Source: Chloroflexota bacterium
GTDB taxonomy: Bacteria; Chloroflexota; Anaerolineae; Anaerolineales; Anaerolineaceae
Reading direction: 5' to 3'
Assembly (NCBI GenBank): GCA_021779955.1
Contig: JAJXZS010000030.1
Location: forward strand, 1-38,151
DNA length: 38,151 nucleotides
Shown: positions 1 through 7,675 of the stretch, piece after piece
Layout: each line of letters opens with the position of its first letter
Position numbering within the stretch: the first letter of the stretch is position 1
Notes under the pieces: model-generated
Seen by the model: only the letters and a program-made list of their open reading frames with translations
What the model was told of the DNA's origin: nothing
Databases searched by the model: none
Made by a program: the position numbers and the translations under genes

Positions 1-630
1 GCCGCCGATGCCTTTGCCAATGGCGCGCGCGAGGTGCCGCTGGTGCGGCTGGCCTGGGCGCGCAGCGGCGACAAGGGCGACTGCGCCAACATCGGCCTGA
101 TCGCGTTGCTCGATTCTGCGGGGCTGACCGAGAATGACGTCACCCTTGACTCGATCGGGTTCAACCAGGTGGCTGCCCTTTCCACAGACCGTGATGACGC
201 GGTCGTCATTTACGTGGCCAATGAGCCGAATGTGCTCAAAAGCGAGGGAATCGATGTCAATGTGATCAAGGTATCTGATTACAGTTCACTGGTCGGCAAT
301 GGGCTGGTAACGAACGAGACCACGCTGGCAAACAACCCTGATCTCGTGCAGAAAATGGTGCGCGCCACACTGAAAGGGATTGCATACGTCAACGCCAACC
401 CGGACCAGTCTTTTCAGATTTGCATGAAGTACGTTGAAAACCTGGCCAACAGCGACCAGGCGCTCCAAAAGCAGGTGCTCGCCGATTCCATTGCCGAGTG
501 GCAGGCAGCAACGCCTGGCGAGAGTGACCCGGCTGCCTGGGAGAACATGCAGCGGATCTTGCTCAAAATGAGCTTATTGACTGCACCGCTCGACCTGAAC
601 CAGGCTTACACCAACCAGTTTGTGCCGTAA
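1..630 (+). CDS. ABC transporter substrate-binding protein (NMT1/SsuA-like), 5'-truncated and apparently chimeric
   Basis: The frame is open from base 1. From about residue 36 (base ~106) to the stop, the protein matches the C-terminal two thirds of periplasmic binding proteins of the NMT1/THI5/SsuA type, with the typical stretches IGFNQVAALSTDR, VIYVANEP and LVGNGLVTNE. These proteins bind small organic ligands (sulfonates, pyrimidine precursors, riboflavin-like compounds) outside the membrane; the ligand cannot be told here. The first ~35 residues instead carry ARSGDKGDCANIGLIA, the signature of the C-terminal domain of AtuA/DUF1446 proteins (acyclic terpene/acyl-CoA utilisation). That part is much more GC-rich than the rest. 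The binding protein's signal peptide and first lobe are missing. An in-frame start (GTG at 34) exists but is probably not biological. The gene lies 9 nt before its likely partner ATPase. I read this as a contig-edge chimera of two genes; a true fusion is less likely. Confidence 0.75.
   Translation, partial: AADAFANGAREVPLVRLAWARSGDKGDCANIGLIALLDSAGLTENDVTLDSIGFNQVAALSTDRDDAVVIYVANEPNVLKSEGIDVNVIKVSDYSSLVGNGLVTNETTLANNPDLVQKMVRATLKGIAYVNANPDQSFQICMKYVENLANSDQALQKQVLADSIAEWQAATPGESDPAAWENMQRILLKMSLLTAPLDLNQAYTNQFVP
100..112. other. Probable chimeric junction (AtuA-like to binding protein)
   Basis: The reading frame switches family at about base 105, between an AtuA C-terminal motif and an SsuA/NMT1-type binding protein, together with a visible drop in GC. 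Neither domain is complete. The likely cause is an assembly join at the contig end; recombination is the alternative. The exact base cannot be fixed by eye. Confidence 0.6.
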
Positions 631-639
631 TATGGACAT

Positions 640-1389
640 ATGAACGAGCCATTGATTACAGTAAGCCACCTTGGCGTCACCTTCGACGATGCTTCCGGCG
701 ATCTTGAAGCGATCGACGATATCAGCTTCTCATTGCACGATCAAGAATTTCTGTGTGTTTTGGGGCCTTCGGGTAGCGGCAAGAGCACGCTGCTCAGGGT
801 GCTCGCCGGTTTATTGGCTCCAAGCACAGGCGAGGTGCGCTTCCATGGACAAAACCGCATTCCCAAAGTGGGGCTCGTTTTCCAGCATGCCAACCTGATG
901 CCGTGGCGTACTGCCATCGAAAACATCAAGTTGCCGCTCGAACTGGCAGGCGAGAGCGAAGAAACGATCAAAGCAGAATCAGAAGCGATGATCGATCTGG
1001 TCGGATTGAAGGATTTTTCCCTATCTTATCCCGATGACCTTTCCGGCGGCATGGCGCAGCGGATTGCCATTGCCCGTGCCCTCGTGCAGAAACCGGATAT
1101 CTTACTGCTTGACGAGCCTTTCGGCGCGCTCGATGCACTTACCCGCGAACGCATGGGTACTGAACTCTTGCGCATCTGGCAATCGACTCATACCGCTGTG
1201 GTCATGGTGACGCATTCGATCCCAGAGGCGCTCCTTCTCTCGGACAGGGTGCTTGTGCTCTCCGCACGGCCAGGCAGGGTCATTCTTGACATGCCGGTGA
1301 CGCTGCCGCGCCCGAGGCAGGAGCAAATCCGCTACTCGACCGAGTTTATTGACCTCGAGCGTACGTTGCGCGAGTCGATTCAGCTTTAA
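640..1389 (+). CDS. ABC transporter ATP-binding protein (SsuB/TauB/ThiZ-like)
   Basis: Cytoplasmic ATPase that powers an importer for a small organic ligand. All nucleotide-binding motifs are present: Walker A GPSGSGKST (residues 42-50), Q-loop VFQ (Gln82) followed by LMPWRT, signature LSGGM (134-138), Walker B ILLLDEP with Glu159, D-loop ALD, and switch His192. The LMPW after the Q-loop and the PFGALD D-loop are typical of the nitrate/sulfonate/taurine/HMP-precursor family. Length 249 aa is normal. It starts 9 nt after the binding-protein stop with no clear Shine-Dalgarno, so it is probably translated from the same message. No permease gene follows, so the permease would have to lie upstream, outside the window. 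Its TAA stop overlaps, tail to tail, the stop of the convergent holB gene. Confidence 0.9.
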   Translation: MNEPLITVSHLGVTFDDASGDLEAIDDISFSLHDQEFLCVLGPSGSGKSTLLRVLAGLLAPSTGEVRFHGQNRIPKVGLVFQHANLMPWRTAIENIKLPLELAGESEETIKAESEAMIDLVGLKDFSLSYPDDLSGGMAQRIAIARALVQKPDILLLDEPFGALDALTRERMGTELLRIWQSTHTAVVMVTHSIPEALLLSDRVLVLSARPGRVILDMPVTLPRPRQEQIRYSTEFIDLERTLRESIQL

Positions 1390-2387
1390 TCGTGCCGGGA
1401 GTTGGCAACTGGAATTTCCAGCATCAAAACATCGGTAGCCAGGCGCAGATTGGCGTTGAGCTCGATCGCTTCGAGAGCATTTTGCATTGCGCTGATCGTG
1501 TCCAGGATGGTTGATTGCGTGAGGGAAGCGCTGATCTGTTCGAGCTCTGAGCGCCGGTCGATATTCGTCAACGGCGAGTCTGAACCGCTGCGGACGAGAT
1601 AGAGGTCGCGCATGTAGGTCATCCAGGTCTGCAATTCCATGCGCAGAAGATCTTTCACCCTGTTGATGGTTTCCGAATATACAAAACGCTGCCTTAGATT
1701 CATGTCAAAGAGATGAACCAGATCGTCCAGCCAGTGGGCGCGCCGTTCGAGCGCTGCCTTATCCGCGCTCAAGCCAAGGGCCAGGCCGGGGCGCCCGCCT
1801 GAGAGATGGGCGTACAAATTTGCATCCTGTTCTGTAAAGCTCCAGCGCTCGACCAGGGCGCGCTCGAGCGCCTCGATGGGCAGCGGGCGCAAGCGCAATA
1901 TCTCGCAGCGAGAGGCGATGGTCGGCAGCAGGTTCTCTGCGGAATCGGCCGTGAGAATGAGGATCACCTTTTGAGGGGCTTCCTCGAGAGTCTTCAGGAG
2001 CGCATTTTGAGCGCTGGCGTTGGCGAGCTGGAAGTTGCGCAGCAGCGCCACGCGATATTTTGCTTCATAAGGCGCCAGTGAGAGGCTGTGCTGCAATTGC
2101 CTCACCTGGTCGACTTTGATCATGGCCCCTTCGCTTTCGGACTCCACGATCGAGAGATCTGGCTGCTGGAGTTTGGAGAGCTGTTTGCAGGCGCGGCATT
2201 CGTCGCAAAAGTCGCCGGGAGCGGGCGGGTTGAGGCAGTTGACTGCCTTGGCCAATTCGATAGCCAGGCTGCGCCTGCCTGTACCCGGCGATCCGGTGAT
2301 CAAATAGGCGTGCCGCAAGTCTCCATGGCAGATATGCTGTGCCAGGAGTTGTTCTGCCCATTCATGGCCGATCAAATTCCAACTCAT
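1386..2387 (-). CDS. holB: DNA polymerase III delta' subunit
   Basis: Clamp-loader subunit that helps open the sliding clamp and load it on primed DNA. The 333-aa protein has the AAA+ layout: RHAYLITGSPGTGRRS P-loop region (residues ~25-40), a zinc-binding set Cys51-x9-Cys61-x2-Cys64-x2-Cys67, the sensor segment SAQNALLKTLEEAP, and SRC (TIASRCEIL). The P-loop lysine is replaced by arginine (GTGRR), in keeping with delta' subunits that do not hydrolyse ATP. It is the last gene of a minus-strand set behind the methyltransferase, but also has its own likely promoter (TTGTCT-17-TAAAAT) whose -10 ends 6 nt before the ATG, suggesting a leaderless message. Last codon overlaps the convergent ABC ATPase stop. 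Confidence 0.92.
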   Translation of the reverse strand: MSWNLIGHEWAEQLLAQHICHGDLRHAYLITGSPGTGRRSLAIELAKAVNCLNPPAPGDFCDECRACKQLSKLQQPDLSIVESESEGAMIKVDQVRQLQHSLSLAPYEAKYRVALLRNFQLANASAQNALLKTLEEAPQKVILILTADSAENLLPTIASRCEILRLRPLPIEALERALVERWSFTEQDANLYAHLSGGRPGLALGLSADKAALERRAHWLDDLVHLFDMNLRQRFVYSETINRVKDLLRMELQTWMTYMRDLYLVRSGSDSPLTNIDRRSELEQISASLTQSTILDTISAMQNALEAIELNANLRLATDVLMLEIPVANSRHD

Positions 2388-2393
2388 TGTGGC

Positions 2394-2422
2394 ATTTTAG
2401 CCCAAAGCGGGGTGAAAGACAA
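2394..2422 (-). promoter_or_regulatory. Putative leaderless promoter of holB
   Basis: On the minus strand TTGTCT (2417-2422), a 17-nt spacer and TAAAAT (2394-2399) precede the holB ATG (2387) by only 6 nt, so transcription would begin at or next to the start codon. No Shine-Dalgarno is visible, which agrees. Confidence 0.45.
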
Positions 2423-2426
2423 ACGT

Positions 2427-3164
2427 CTACGCCGTCTTTTCGACGACCCAGAAGTGGGAAAGTCCAAGCGCCTGCAGCGGGGACCGCTCCAGTGCCTGCA
2501 GCAAAAATCTCAGGAACTTGCCAAGTACAGGCCGCCTGGCGATGATATTGTCATACGCGCCGAATACGGTGCGCCGCTCGATGACCTCGATGGGTAATTG
2601 GGCGAACAGGCGGGAGAGGTTTTTGCGGGTATAGACGTTGACATGCGGGGCGAGTCTGTCGCGCCAACGGCGCGGCAGGTAATTGACCAGGGGAATGTTG
2701 CCAAAGTGGTATTTGCCCTTCCAGTAGATGCCATGAGTTTCGAATGGATATCCCCGGTTTGGGCAGAAGAGCACCAGCCGGCCGCCGGGCTTGAGCGTGC
2801 GGACGATCTCTTTGATCACGAGTCCATCATCCTGAACATGCTCGAGCACTTCGTGGCTGAGGATCAAGTCGAAGGAATTGTCGGGGAAAGGCAGGTGCTC
2901 GCCCACGCCGCAGACAACCCGTGGTGTTTTTTGGATGGCATCCAGCGTCCTGGGGAATTCGATATCCAGACCGATGGTGAAATTCGCGTCCGTTGCCAGG
3001 CGGGAGAGGTACGATCCCAGCCCGCAGCCGTCGACAAAGATGCTGCCGTTGACGCGCTCCCCCGCGGCTTTAACGATCATCTCCAGCCGCCTGCGCTGTC
3101 CTTCGCGCCAGACGTATGAGGGCTCGCCGCGCAGGGCTGCTTTATCCGAATGAGTGGATGTCAT
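2427..3164 (-). CDS. Class I SAM-dependent methyltransferase
   Basis: Transfers a methyl group from S-adenosylmethionine to an unknown acceptor. Motif I is VDGCGLGSY, with an acidic residue after the second strand (LDIEFP). The Methyltransf_11/25-type stretch GEHLPFPDNSFDLILSHEVLEHV and the LKPGGRLVLFCPN motif follow. The C-terminal part (NVYTRKNLSRLFAQ and an aromatic tail) resembles methyltransferases acting on lipids, quinones or cell-surface sugars, but the substrate is not decided by sequence. I place the start at ATG 3164 (245 aa); the frame also allows GTG 3218, but the extra 18 residues are low-complexity and unlike the family. It follows the sensor kinase by ~70 nt and precedes holB by 39 nt on the same strand. 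Confidence 0.82.
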   Translation of the reverse strand: MTSTHSDKAALRGEPSYVWREGQRRRLEMIVKAAGERVNGSIFVDGCGLGSYLSRLATDANFTIGLDIEFPRTLDAIQKTPRVVCGVGEHLPFPDNSFDLILSHEVLEHVQDDGLVIKEIVRTLKPGGRLVLFCPNRGYPFETHGIYWKGKYHFGNIPLVNYLPRRWRDRLAPHVNVYTRKNLSRLFAQLPIEVIERRTVFGAYDNIIARRPVLGKFLRFLLQALERSPLQALGLSHFWVVEKTA

Positions 3165-3236
3165 CGTACTGCCTGATCCGATTGCTCCAAGATGGGACGA
3201 ACGCCCCAATGCTACCACAAAACGCTTTGAACCTGC

Positions 3237-4937
3237 TTACTCGGCAATGCCGGATTCGGGGGCGGGGAATGGCACCCAGGCGAGCACTGTGGATCCCTGG
3301 CCGATTTCGCTTGAAATATCCACCTCGCCTCCCGCGTTGGTTGCCCGAGTTTGCATGTTCGAGAGGCCGTGACCGATCGCCTGGTGGATCTGGTCGGGAT
3401 TGAAGCCCTTGCCGTCGTCATGCACTTCGAGCAGCGCGCGGTCGTCAGTGCGCCACAGAATGACGTCTACTCTGCGGGCATGCGCGTGCTTGGCGATGTT
3501 CGCCAGCGCCTCCTGGCAGATATGGAACAGGGCAACCGCCTGCGGGCCTGGCAATTCGGCGAGCCCATCGGCCGGGCCATCGAGATTCACTTCGATCAGT
3601 GTGTTGGCTTTGAACTCGTGCACCAGCCGTTGAACTCCCTCGAGCACACTCTCGTTGTGCATCTGGCGCGGGCGCAAATCGAGAATGTAAGCCCGGATGT
3701 CGCGGATGGTGTTGTTCAAGTCGTGGACGGCCTGGTCGATACGGCTGGCGGCCATCTCGGGGTCGTCTGTCAGCAGCAGCCTGGCGTGTTCGAGCGTCAA
3801 ACCCACGGCGTAGACCGATTGGATGATGCCGTCGTGCAAATCCATGCCGAAGCGTTCGCGCTCCTCAAGGATCGCCAACCTTCGATCTGAAAGATTAAGG
3901 CGCACGTTTTCCAGGGCGGTTGCCATCCACGATGCGATGGCCTGCAGGAACTGGAACTCTATGTCGTCTATCGGACGGGGGTGGCAGGTTGCCACGCACA
4001 TGACGCCCAGTACGCCGGTTCGCCCGTTGAGAGGGAGTACGGCAATTTGAAAAATTTGCTTCGAGCGAATTCCGGGGATGAGATCGGGATACTTGTTCTC
4101 GCCGAGGTCCATGATCAGCGCATAGCCCGATTGTGCCACCTTACCCACAGTGCCTTCGCCGATCACGAATTGCTTGCGGATCCACAGGTTGTCGGTGTCT
4201 CCGCCGCGATGGCTCTTCAAGATCAGGTTGCGGCTGTCTTCCTGGCGCAAAAAGACTTCGGCAACTTCCATTTGTAGATAGTTCATCAACTGGCCAAGCC
4301 CGTTATCGACGATCTGGTCGATATCCGTGCTTGTGGCCAGGGTGGATGCCAGTTCGTTGAGCAGCGCCAGGTTTTCGTTACGGCGGGTGAGAATGCGATC
4401 GCGGGAGATCAAATCGCGATAGAGCTGTGCATTGGTGATCGCAACTGCGGCGTAGTTGGCAAGCATCTCGATGATTCCCTGATCATTGGCGTCGAATGCC
4501 TTGGCGCTTTGCTTGTTCGTCAAATAGATCTGCCCGAGCTGTTTTTCTCCCTGCAGAATGGGCACACCCAGGAAGGAGGTCATTGCAGGGTGAAAAACCG
4601 GGAAACCGCCCTGGCGCGGATCTTTGCTAATATCAGGAATGAGGATGGCTTCTTTCGAGTGCATCAATGCGCCGATGAGCCCTTCGCCTACAGGAGGGTG
4701 GGGCATCTGGTCGATTTCCTGCCGCGTCATGCCAATGGGGATGAAACGCTCCAGCTCGCCCTTTTCGTCCAGCACGCCTACAGCGGCGTATTTGGCGGTC
4801 GAAAGCTCACAGGCAATAGAACCAATTCGCTCGAGAAGCGAATCCAGTGAAATATCCTTCACCAGGTCAAGGCTTGCCGAGTGGAGCGCGAGGAGTTGCT
4901 GCGAAAGTTGTTCTCTTGTTAGACTGGTAGCGGTCAT
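3237..4937 (-). CDS. GAF-GAF sensor histidine kinase (NarL/HisKA_3 family)
   Basis: Soluble sensor kinase of 566 aa with no membrane segment. Two GAF domains occupy about residues 25-172 and 195-345. They are followed by a HisKA_3 dimerisation/phosphoacceptor region with the sequence ERFGMDLHDGIIQS (His368) and an HATPase_c domain with N-box QEALANIAKHA (Asn480), G1 box DDGKGF (508-513) and GHGLSNM (522-528). This class normally phosphorylates a NarL/LuxR-type response regulator, but none is encoded next door, so its partner must lie elsewhere. Family GAF domains bind cyclic nucleotides, haem or other small ligands; no ligand-fixing residue could be identified. It has a very good sigma-70-type promoter and a short leader with no strong ribosome site. 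Confidence 0.92.
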   Translation of the reverse strand: MTATSLTREQLSQQLLALHSASLDLVKDISLDSLLERIGSIACELSTAKYAAVGVLDEKGELERFIPIGMTRQEIDQMPHPPVGEGLIGALMHSKEAILIPDISKDPRQGGFPVFHPAMTSFLGVPILQGEKQLGQIYLTNKQSAKAFDANDQGIIEMLANYAAVAITNAQLYRDLISRDRILTRRNENLALLNELASTLATSTDIDQIVDNGLGQLMNYLQMEVAEVFLRQEDSRNLILKSHRGGDTDNLWIRKQFVIGEGTVGKVAQSGYALIMDLGENKYPDLIPGIRSKQIFQIAVLPLNGRTGVLGVMCVATCHPRPIDDIEFQFLQAIASWMATALENVRLNLSDRRLAILEERERFGMDLHDGIIQSVYAVGLTLEHARLLLTDDPEMAASRIDQAVHDLNNTIRDIRAYILDLRPRQMHNESVLEGVQRLVHEFKANTLIEVNLDGPADGLAELPGPQAVALFHICQEALANIAKHAHARRVDVILWRTDDRALLEVHDDGKGFNPDQIHQAIGHGLSNMQTRATNAGGEVDISSEIGQGSTVLAWVPFPAPESGIAE

Positions 4938-4953
4938 TTATTTACGTCCATTT

Positions 4954-4982
4954 ATTTTACTTGAATGACCCGTAGACGTCAA
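4954..4982 (-). promoter_or_regulatory. Sigma-70-type promoter of the sensor kinase
   Basis: Minus strand TTGACG (4977-4982), exactly 17 nt spacer, TAAAAT (4954-4959), with the kinase ATG 16 nt further. Five of six matches in each box. The implied leader is about 9 nt. Confidence 0.7.
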
Positions 4983-5028
4983 TCCTATATTTATGATATG
5001 ATTAGTCTTAATTAATTGATAATTCCCT

Positions 5029-5067
5029 GCGGACGCGGACTGCGGTTTCGGGTCCGTCCGCTATAAT
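5029..5067 (+). promoter_or_regulatory. Promoter with GC-rich inverted repeat before the sulfite-oxidase-like gene
   Basis: An inverted repeat (left arm 5029-5040, right arm 5052-5061, 10 paired bases with a 2-nt bulge, 11-nt loop) ends directly at a perfect TATAAT (5062-5067). The start codon is 16 nt downstream, with GAGG at 5074-5077. No good -35 is seen at the right distance, as if an activator or repressor bound the repeat. The repeat could equally be fortuitous. Confidence 0.5.
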
Positions 5068-5083
5068 TAGAACGAGGTACCTT

Positions 5084-5722
5084 ATGGCGTCGTCATTTTT
5101 TGAAAGAAAGAAACGCGAAGATGAGATCAAACGGGAAGGCAGACTGCCACCCGGTCAATCGCTAACATTGAAGTTCCCGGTGTTGCAGTATGGTCCGATC
5201 CCCGATTTCGATCCTTCAACCTGGACGTTCGAAGTCTGGGGCGAGGTCGAGAAACCCTTCAAGTTGACCTGGGACGAATTCAGTCAGCTCCCGCGAACGA
5301 AGCGGGTTCTCGACATCCATTGCGTGACGAGTTGGAGCAAATTCGATACCGAATGGGAAGGCGTCTCTGTGCGCGACCTCGTCGATTCCGGCGTGATCCA
5401 GCTCAAGCCCTCGGCAAAATACGTCATCCAGCACGCGGAATTTGGATTTACGGCCAATCTGCCTTTGAGCGTGGTCATGGCCGATAACTTCCTGATGGCC
5501 ACGCACTATGACGGCCAGCCCCTTCCGCCCGAGCATGGCGCTCCTCTTCGCGGCGTCGTCGGCGCCATCAAAGATCGAAGCGATCTGATGGTTCCCTACT
5601 TCTGGAAGGGCGCCAAATGGCTGCGCGGTCTGCAATTCACGGCAGTCGATCGGCGAGGATTTTGGGAGCAAGCCGGATATCACAATGAAGGGGATGTCTG
5701 GAAGGAAGAGCGTTACGGCTAG
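5084..5722 (+). CDS. Sulfite oxidase-family molybdopterin oxidoreductase, cytoplasmic
   Basis: Molybdenum enzyme of the sulfite oxidase/YedY superfamily (COG2041). The conserved molybdenum-binding cysteine is Cys80 in RVLDIHCVTSWS, followed by the family's WEGVSVRDL, ADNFLMATHYDGQPLPPEHGAPLR and FWKGAKWLRGLQF segments. At 212 aa it is a stand-alone catalytic domain without the dimerisation or haem domains of true sulfite oxidases. Unlike YedY/MsrP it has no Tat signal peptide; the N-terminus is charged (MASSFFERKKREDEIKREGR), so it should be cytoplasmic. Substrate is unknown; sulfite or an S-/N-oxide are possibilities from the family. GAGG lies 6 nt before ATG. It is monocistronic and converges with the LysM gene 15 nt away. 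Confidence 0.88.
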   Translation: MASSFFERKKREDEIKREGRLPPGQSLTLKFPVLQYGPIPDFDPSTWTFEVWGEVEKPFKLTWDEFSQLPRTKRVLDIHCVTSWSKFDTEWEGVSVRDLVDSGVIQLKPSAKYVIQHAEFGFTANLPLSVVMADNFLMATHYDGQPLPPEHGAPLRGVVGAIKDRSDLMVPYFWKGAKWLRGLQFTAVDRRGFWEQAGYHNEGDVWKEERYG

Positions 5723-5737
5723 TCCCGGCCGTAAATC

Positions 5738-6532
5738 CTATTTGCTTGATTTGACCATCAACAGGCGGACATAAAGGCCCAGGCCAACGCCGGCGATCAG
5801 TACGAGACCGCCAACGATCGCGAGAAGGATGGATTTGCCTCCACCCTGTTGTTGGGTCGCGCCAGATCGCGAGCTGGATTGAGCGCTGAAGTTTACGGTT
5901 GCGGTATCCCCGGCTTTCAAGTCAATGGAGACTGATTGGCTCGACGTGGCATTGTAGCCCTCAGGGATGGCCATACTGATGGTGTAGTGCGACTCCGGAA
6001 GGTTTTCGAAACATACAGGGTCGAGAGTGGCTGTGGCAATGCTGGTACCTGAAAGCGAAGTATTGCTCGCTGCGCTGCTGATGTTGAATTGCCCTCCGGC
6101 AATCGGGCCTTCGCCCGTGTCCACCATGCCGTTGCCGTTGATATCGTTGAACAGATAGACGCACAGCGTCCCAAATCCTGATGCGGGCTGCGCAGTTGGG
6201 ATGGGCGAAGTAGGTGTAGGGCTTGGCCCGGGGGTGATCACCGCCGTGGGAACGATGGCGAGGCGCAACCTGGTTCCGGCGGTCAGAAACTTGCAGCCGT
6301 CGGCATTCAGATTGTTCAACGATTGCAGGGTTTCTGTCGAAATGCCGTTCAGAAGAGCGATGCTTTCACATGAATCGCCTTCTCTGACAGTGTAGATGAC
6401 GTTGCCGTTGGCGTCGGCCGTTGGAGTGTAATAGTAGATCTGCGCCTCGGCGGGTTGGGTGAGCAACGGCGCAAAGATGATTAGCAGGACCACGGCCAGG
6501 ACGACCGGAATGAGTGAAATTGTTTTCTTCAT
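5738..6532 (-). CDS. Membrane-anchored LysM / SdrD-B-like envelope protein
   Basis: Exported 264-aa protein. An N-terminal hydrophobic segment (about residues 5-28, ending QPAEAQ) looks like a signal peptide. A LysM domain (YTVREGDSCESIALLNGIS...LTAGTRLRLA, about 46-92) would bind peptidoglycan or related glycans. After a Pro/Thr linker comes a beta-sandwich domain opening with CVYLFNDINGNGMVDTGE, whose D-N-N-D-E pattern is the EF-like calcium loop seen in SdrD-B/dockerin-type domains. A C-terminal transmembrane helix (~235-260) ending in KSSK anchors it, so most of the protein faces outside. I take ATG 6532; a TTG at 6544 in the same frame would fall on top of the promoter. Divergent from the lipoprotein gene. 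Confidence 0.8.
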   Translation of the reverse strand: MKKTISLIPVVLAVVLLIIFAPLLTQPAEAQIYYYTPTADANGNVIYTVREGDSCESIALLNGISTETLQSLNNLNADGCKFLTAGTRLRLAIVPTAVITPGPSPTPTSPIPTAQPASGFGTLCVYLFNDINGNGMVDTGEGPIAGGQFNISSAASNTSLSGTSIATATLDPVCFENLPESHYTISMAIPEGYNATSSQSVSIDLKAGDTATVNFSAQSSSRSGATQQQGGGKSILLAIVGGLVLIAGVGLGLYVRLLMVKSSK

Positions 6533-6546
6533 AGGCTTTGCCAAAG

Positions 6547-6555
6547 ATTATAACA
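6547..6555 (-). promoter_or_regulatory. Extended -10 promoter of the LysM gene
   Basis: Minus strand TGT-TATAAT; the hexamer (6547-6552) ends 14 nt before ATG 6532. No good -35 is present, as expected for extended -10 promoters. It supports ATG 6532 over the upstream TTG. Confidence 0.55.
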
Positions 6556-6599
6556 TTATTATTTTCTCGTAAAGAGAGCGTGAAAATCGCATCGAAAGG

Positions 6600-6605
6600 T
6601 ATAAT
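6600..6605 (+). promoter_or_regulatory. Putative -10 box of the lipoprotein gene
   Basis: TATAAT sits 23 nt before the ATG at 6629, with AGGAA in between. No convincing -35 is present; this is the divergent partner of the LysM promoter. Confidence 0.4.
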
Positions 6606-6628
6606 CAATTATAGGAAATTCCGTTCGA

Positions 6629-7468
6629 ATGAAGATGTTGATACCGGCTTCACGTTTGTTTCTCGCTGCAACGATCGCATTGGGGTTTATTCTGTCTGCC
6701 TGCGCACCTCAAGGTGACCAATCGGGCGAGATCGCTACCGATACCCCAATTCCAAGCCCTACGCCAACCATTGAATGGTTCCCGCCCACGCCAACCATTC
6801 CCATCCCGCCGACACCTACTCCTGATACTCAACCGGAATCGCTGCCGGGCGTTGGAGACCTGATCTACACCGATACGTTCGATGAATCGTCGCTTTGGAC
6901 TTCCGATCAGGCGCAGGCGCAGAACGGAAATATTGCCTTCGCCGGCAGCGAACTGACCCTGGCCGTGCTCGCGCCGAAAGCAACGCTGCAGACCTTCCGC
7001 CGTGATCCTGTTCTGACCGATTTCTACGCCGAGGTTACTGTCACTGCCAACCTGTGCCAGGGGAGTGATGCAGTTGGCTTGCTTTTTCGCACCAACGGCA
7101 ACGATTCTTATCGCTATCTGATCGATTGCAGCGGCATGGTTTCTGCCCAGGTGGTGATTAACGGGGCGCCGACCCCCATGCAAGATTGGATCGGCAGCGG
7201 TGAGTTGCTTCAAGGGCTGCCTGCGCCGGTCAAACTTGCGGTTTGGGCTTCCAAAAACACTTTGCGTTTCTTCATTAACGACCAGTTCCAGTTCGAAATA
7301 AACCGCAATGTCTATGTCAGCGGAGGAATCGGGCTCTATGCCAGGGCTGCCTCGGATAGTGCGCTGAGCGTCAGCTTCTCGAATCTCTCTGTCTACCAGG
7401 TTGCAGGTACTCCGCCGGCAGGCGCATCGCCTTCACCATTCTCTGCGACAGCGACCCCCACACCCTGA
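6629..7468 (+). CDS. Lipoprotein with Pro/Thr linker and jelly-roll (concanavalin-like) domain
   Basis: Secreted lipoprotein of 279 aa. The signal peptide ends in the lipobox LSAC with the lipidated cysteine at residue 25. A Pro/Thr-rich spacer (about 38-66) is followed by a ~185-residue beta-sandwich beginning YTDTFDESSLWTSD. It has the alternating pattern of DUF1080/LamG-like concanavalin folds (AEVTVTANLCQGSDAVGLLFRTNGNDSYRYLIDCSGMVSAQVV, then LAVWASKNTLRFFINDQFQFE). Such domains bind or hydrolyse sugars, but I see no catalytic set, so a binding or structural role is as likely. A second short Pro/Thr/Ser tail ends the protein. It is not clearly in an operon. Confidence 0.75.
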   Translation: MKMLIPASRLFLAATIALGFILSACAPQGDQSGEIATDTPIPSPTPTIEWFPPTPTIPIPPTPTPDTQPESLPGVGDLIYTDTFDESSLWTSDQAQAQNGNIAFAGSELTLAVLAPKATLQTFRRDPVLTDFYAEVTVTANLCQGSDAVGLLFRTNGNDSYRYLIDCSGMVSAQVVINGAPTPMQDWIGSGELLQGLPAPVKLAVWASKNTLRFFINDQFQFEINRNVYVSGGIGLYARAASDSALSVSFSNLSVYQVAGTPPAGASPSPFSATATPTP

Positions 7469-7611
7469 CGCAATTCATCGGTATCGAGGCACCATCTGCA
7501 TCTCTGCATGAACCTTCATCGCAAGAAACGCCATCACTGACTTGCGCCGCTCCATGCTGCGGCAGGCATCGATTGATCCGCCCCAAGATTTGCGGTGTTG
7601 TTTGCACAACA

Positions 7612-7641
7612 TTGCATTTCTCAAATCGTGTAAAATAATCT
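7612..7641 (+). promoter_or_regulatory. Weak candidate promoter of ssb
   Basis: AT-rich stretch with TTGCAT (7612-7617) and TAAAAT/ATAATC (7631-7640) upstream of the ssb ribosome site. The spacing is ambiguous, so this is only a region call. The rest of the 207-nt gap from 7469 shows nothing else. Confidence 0.3.
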
Positions 7642-7675
7642 TAAATGCGACGCGGATTCATTCAAAGGAGAAAAC

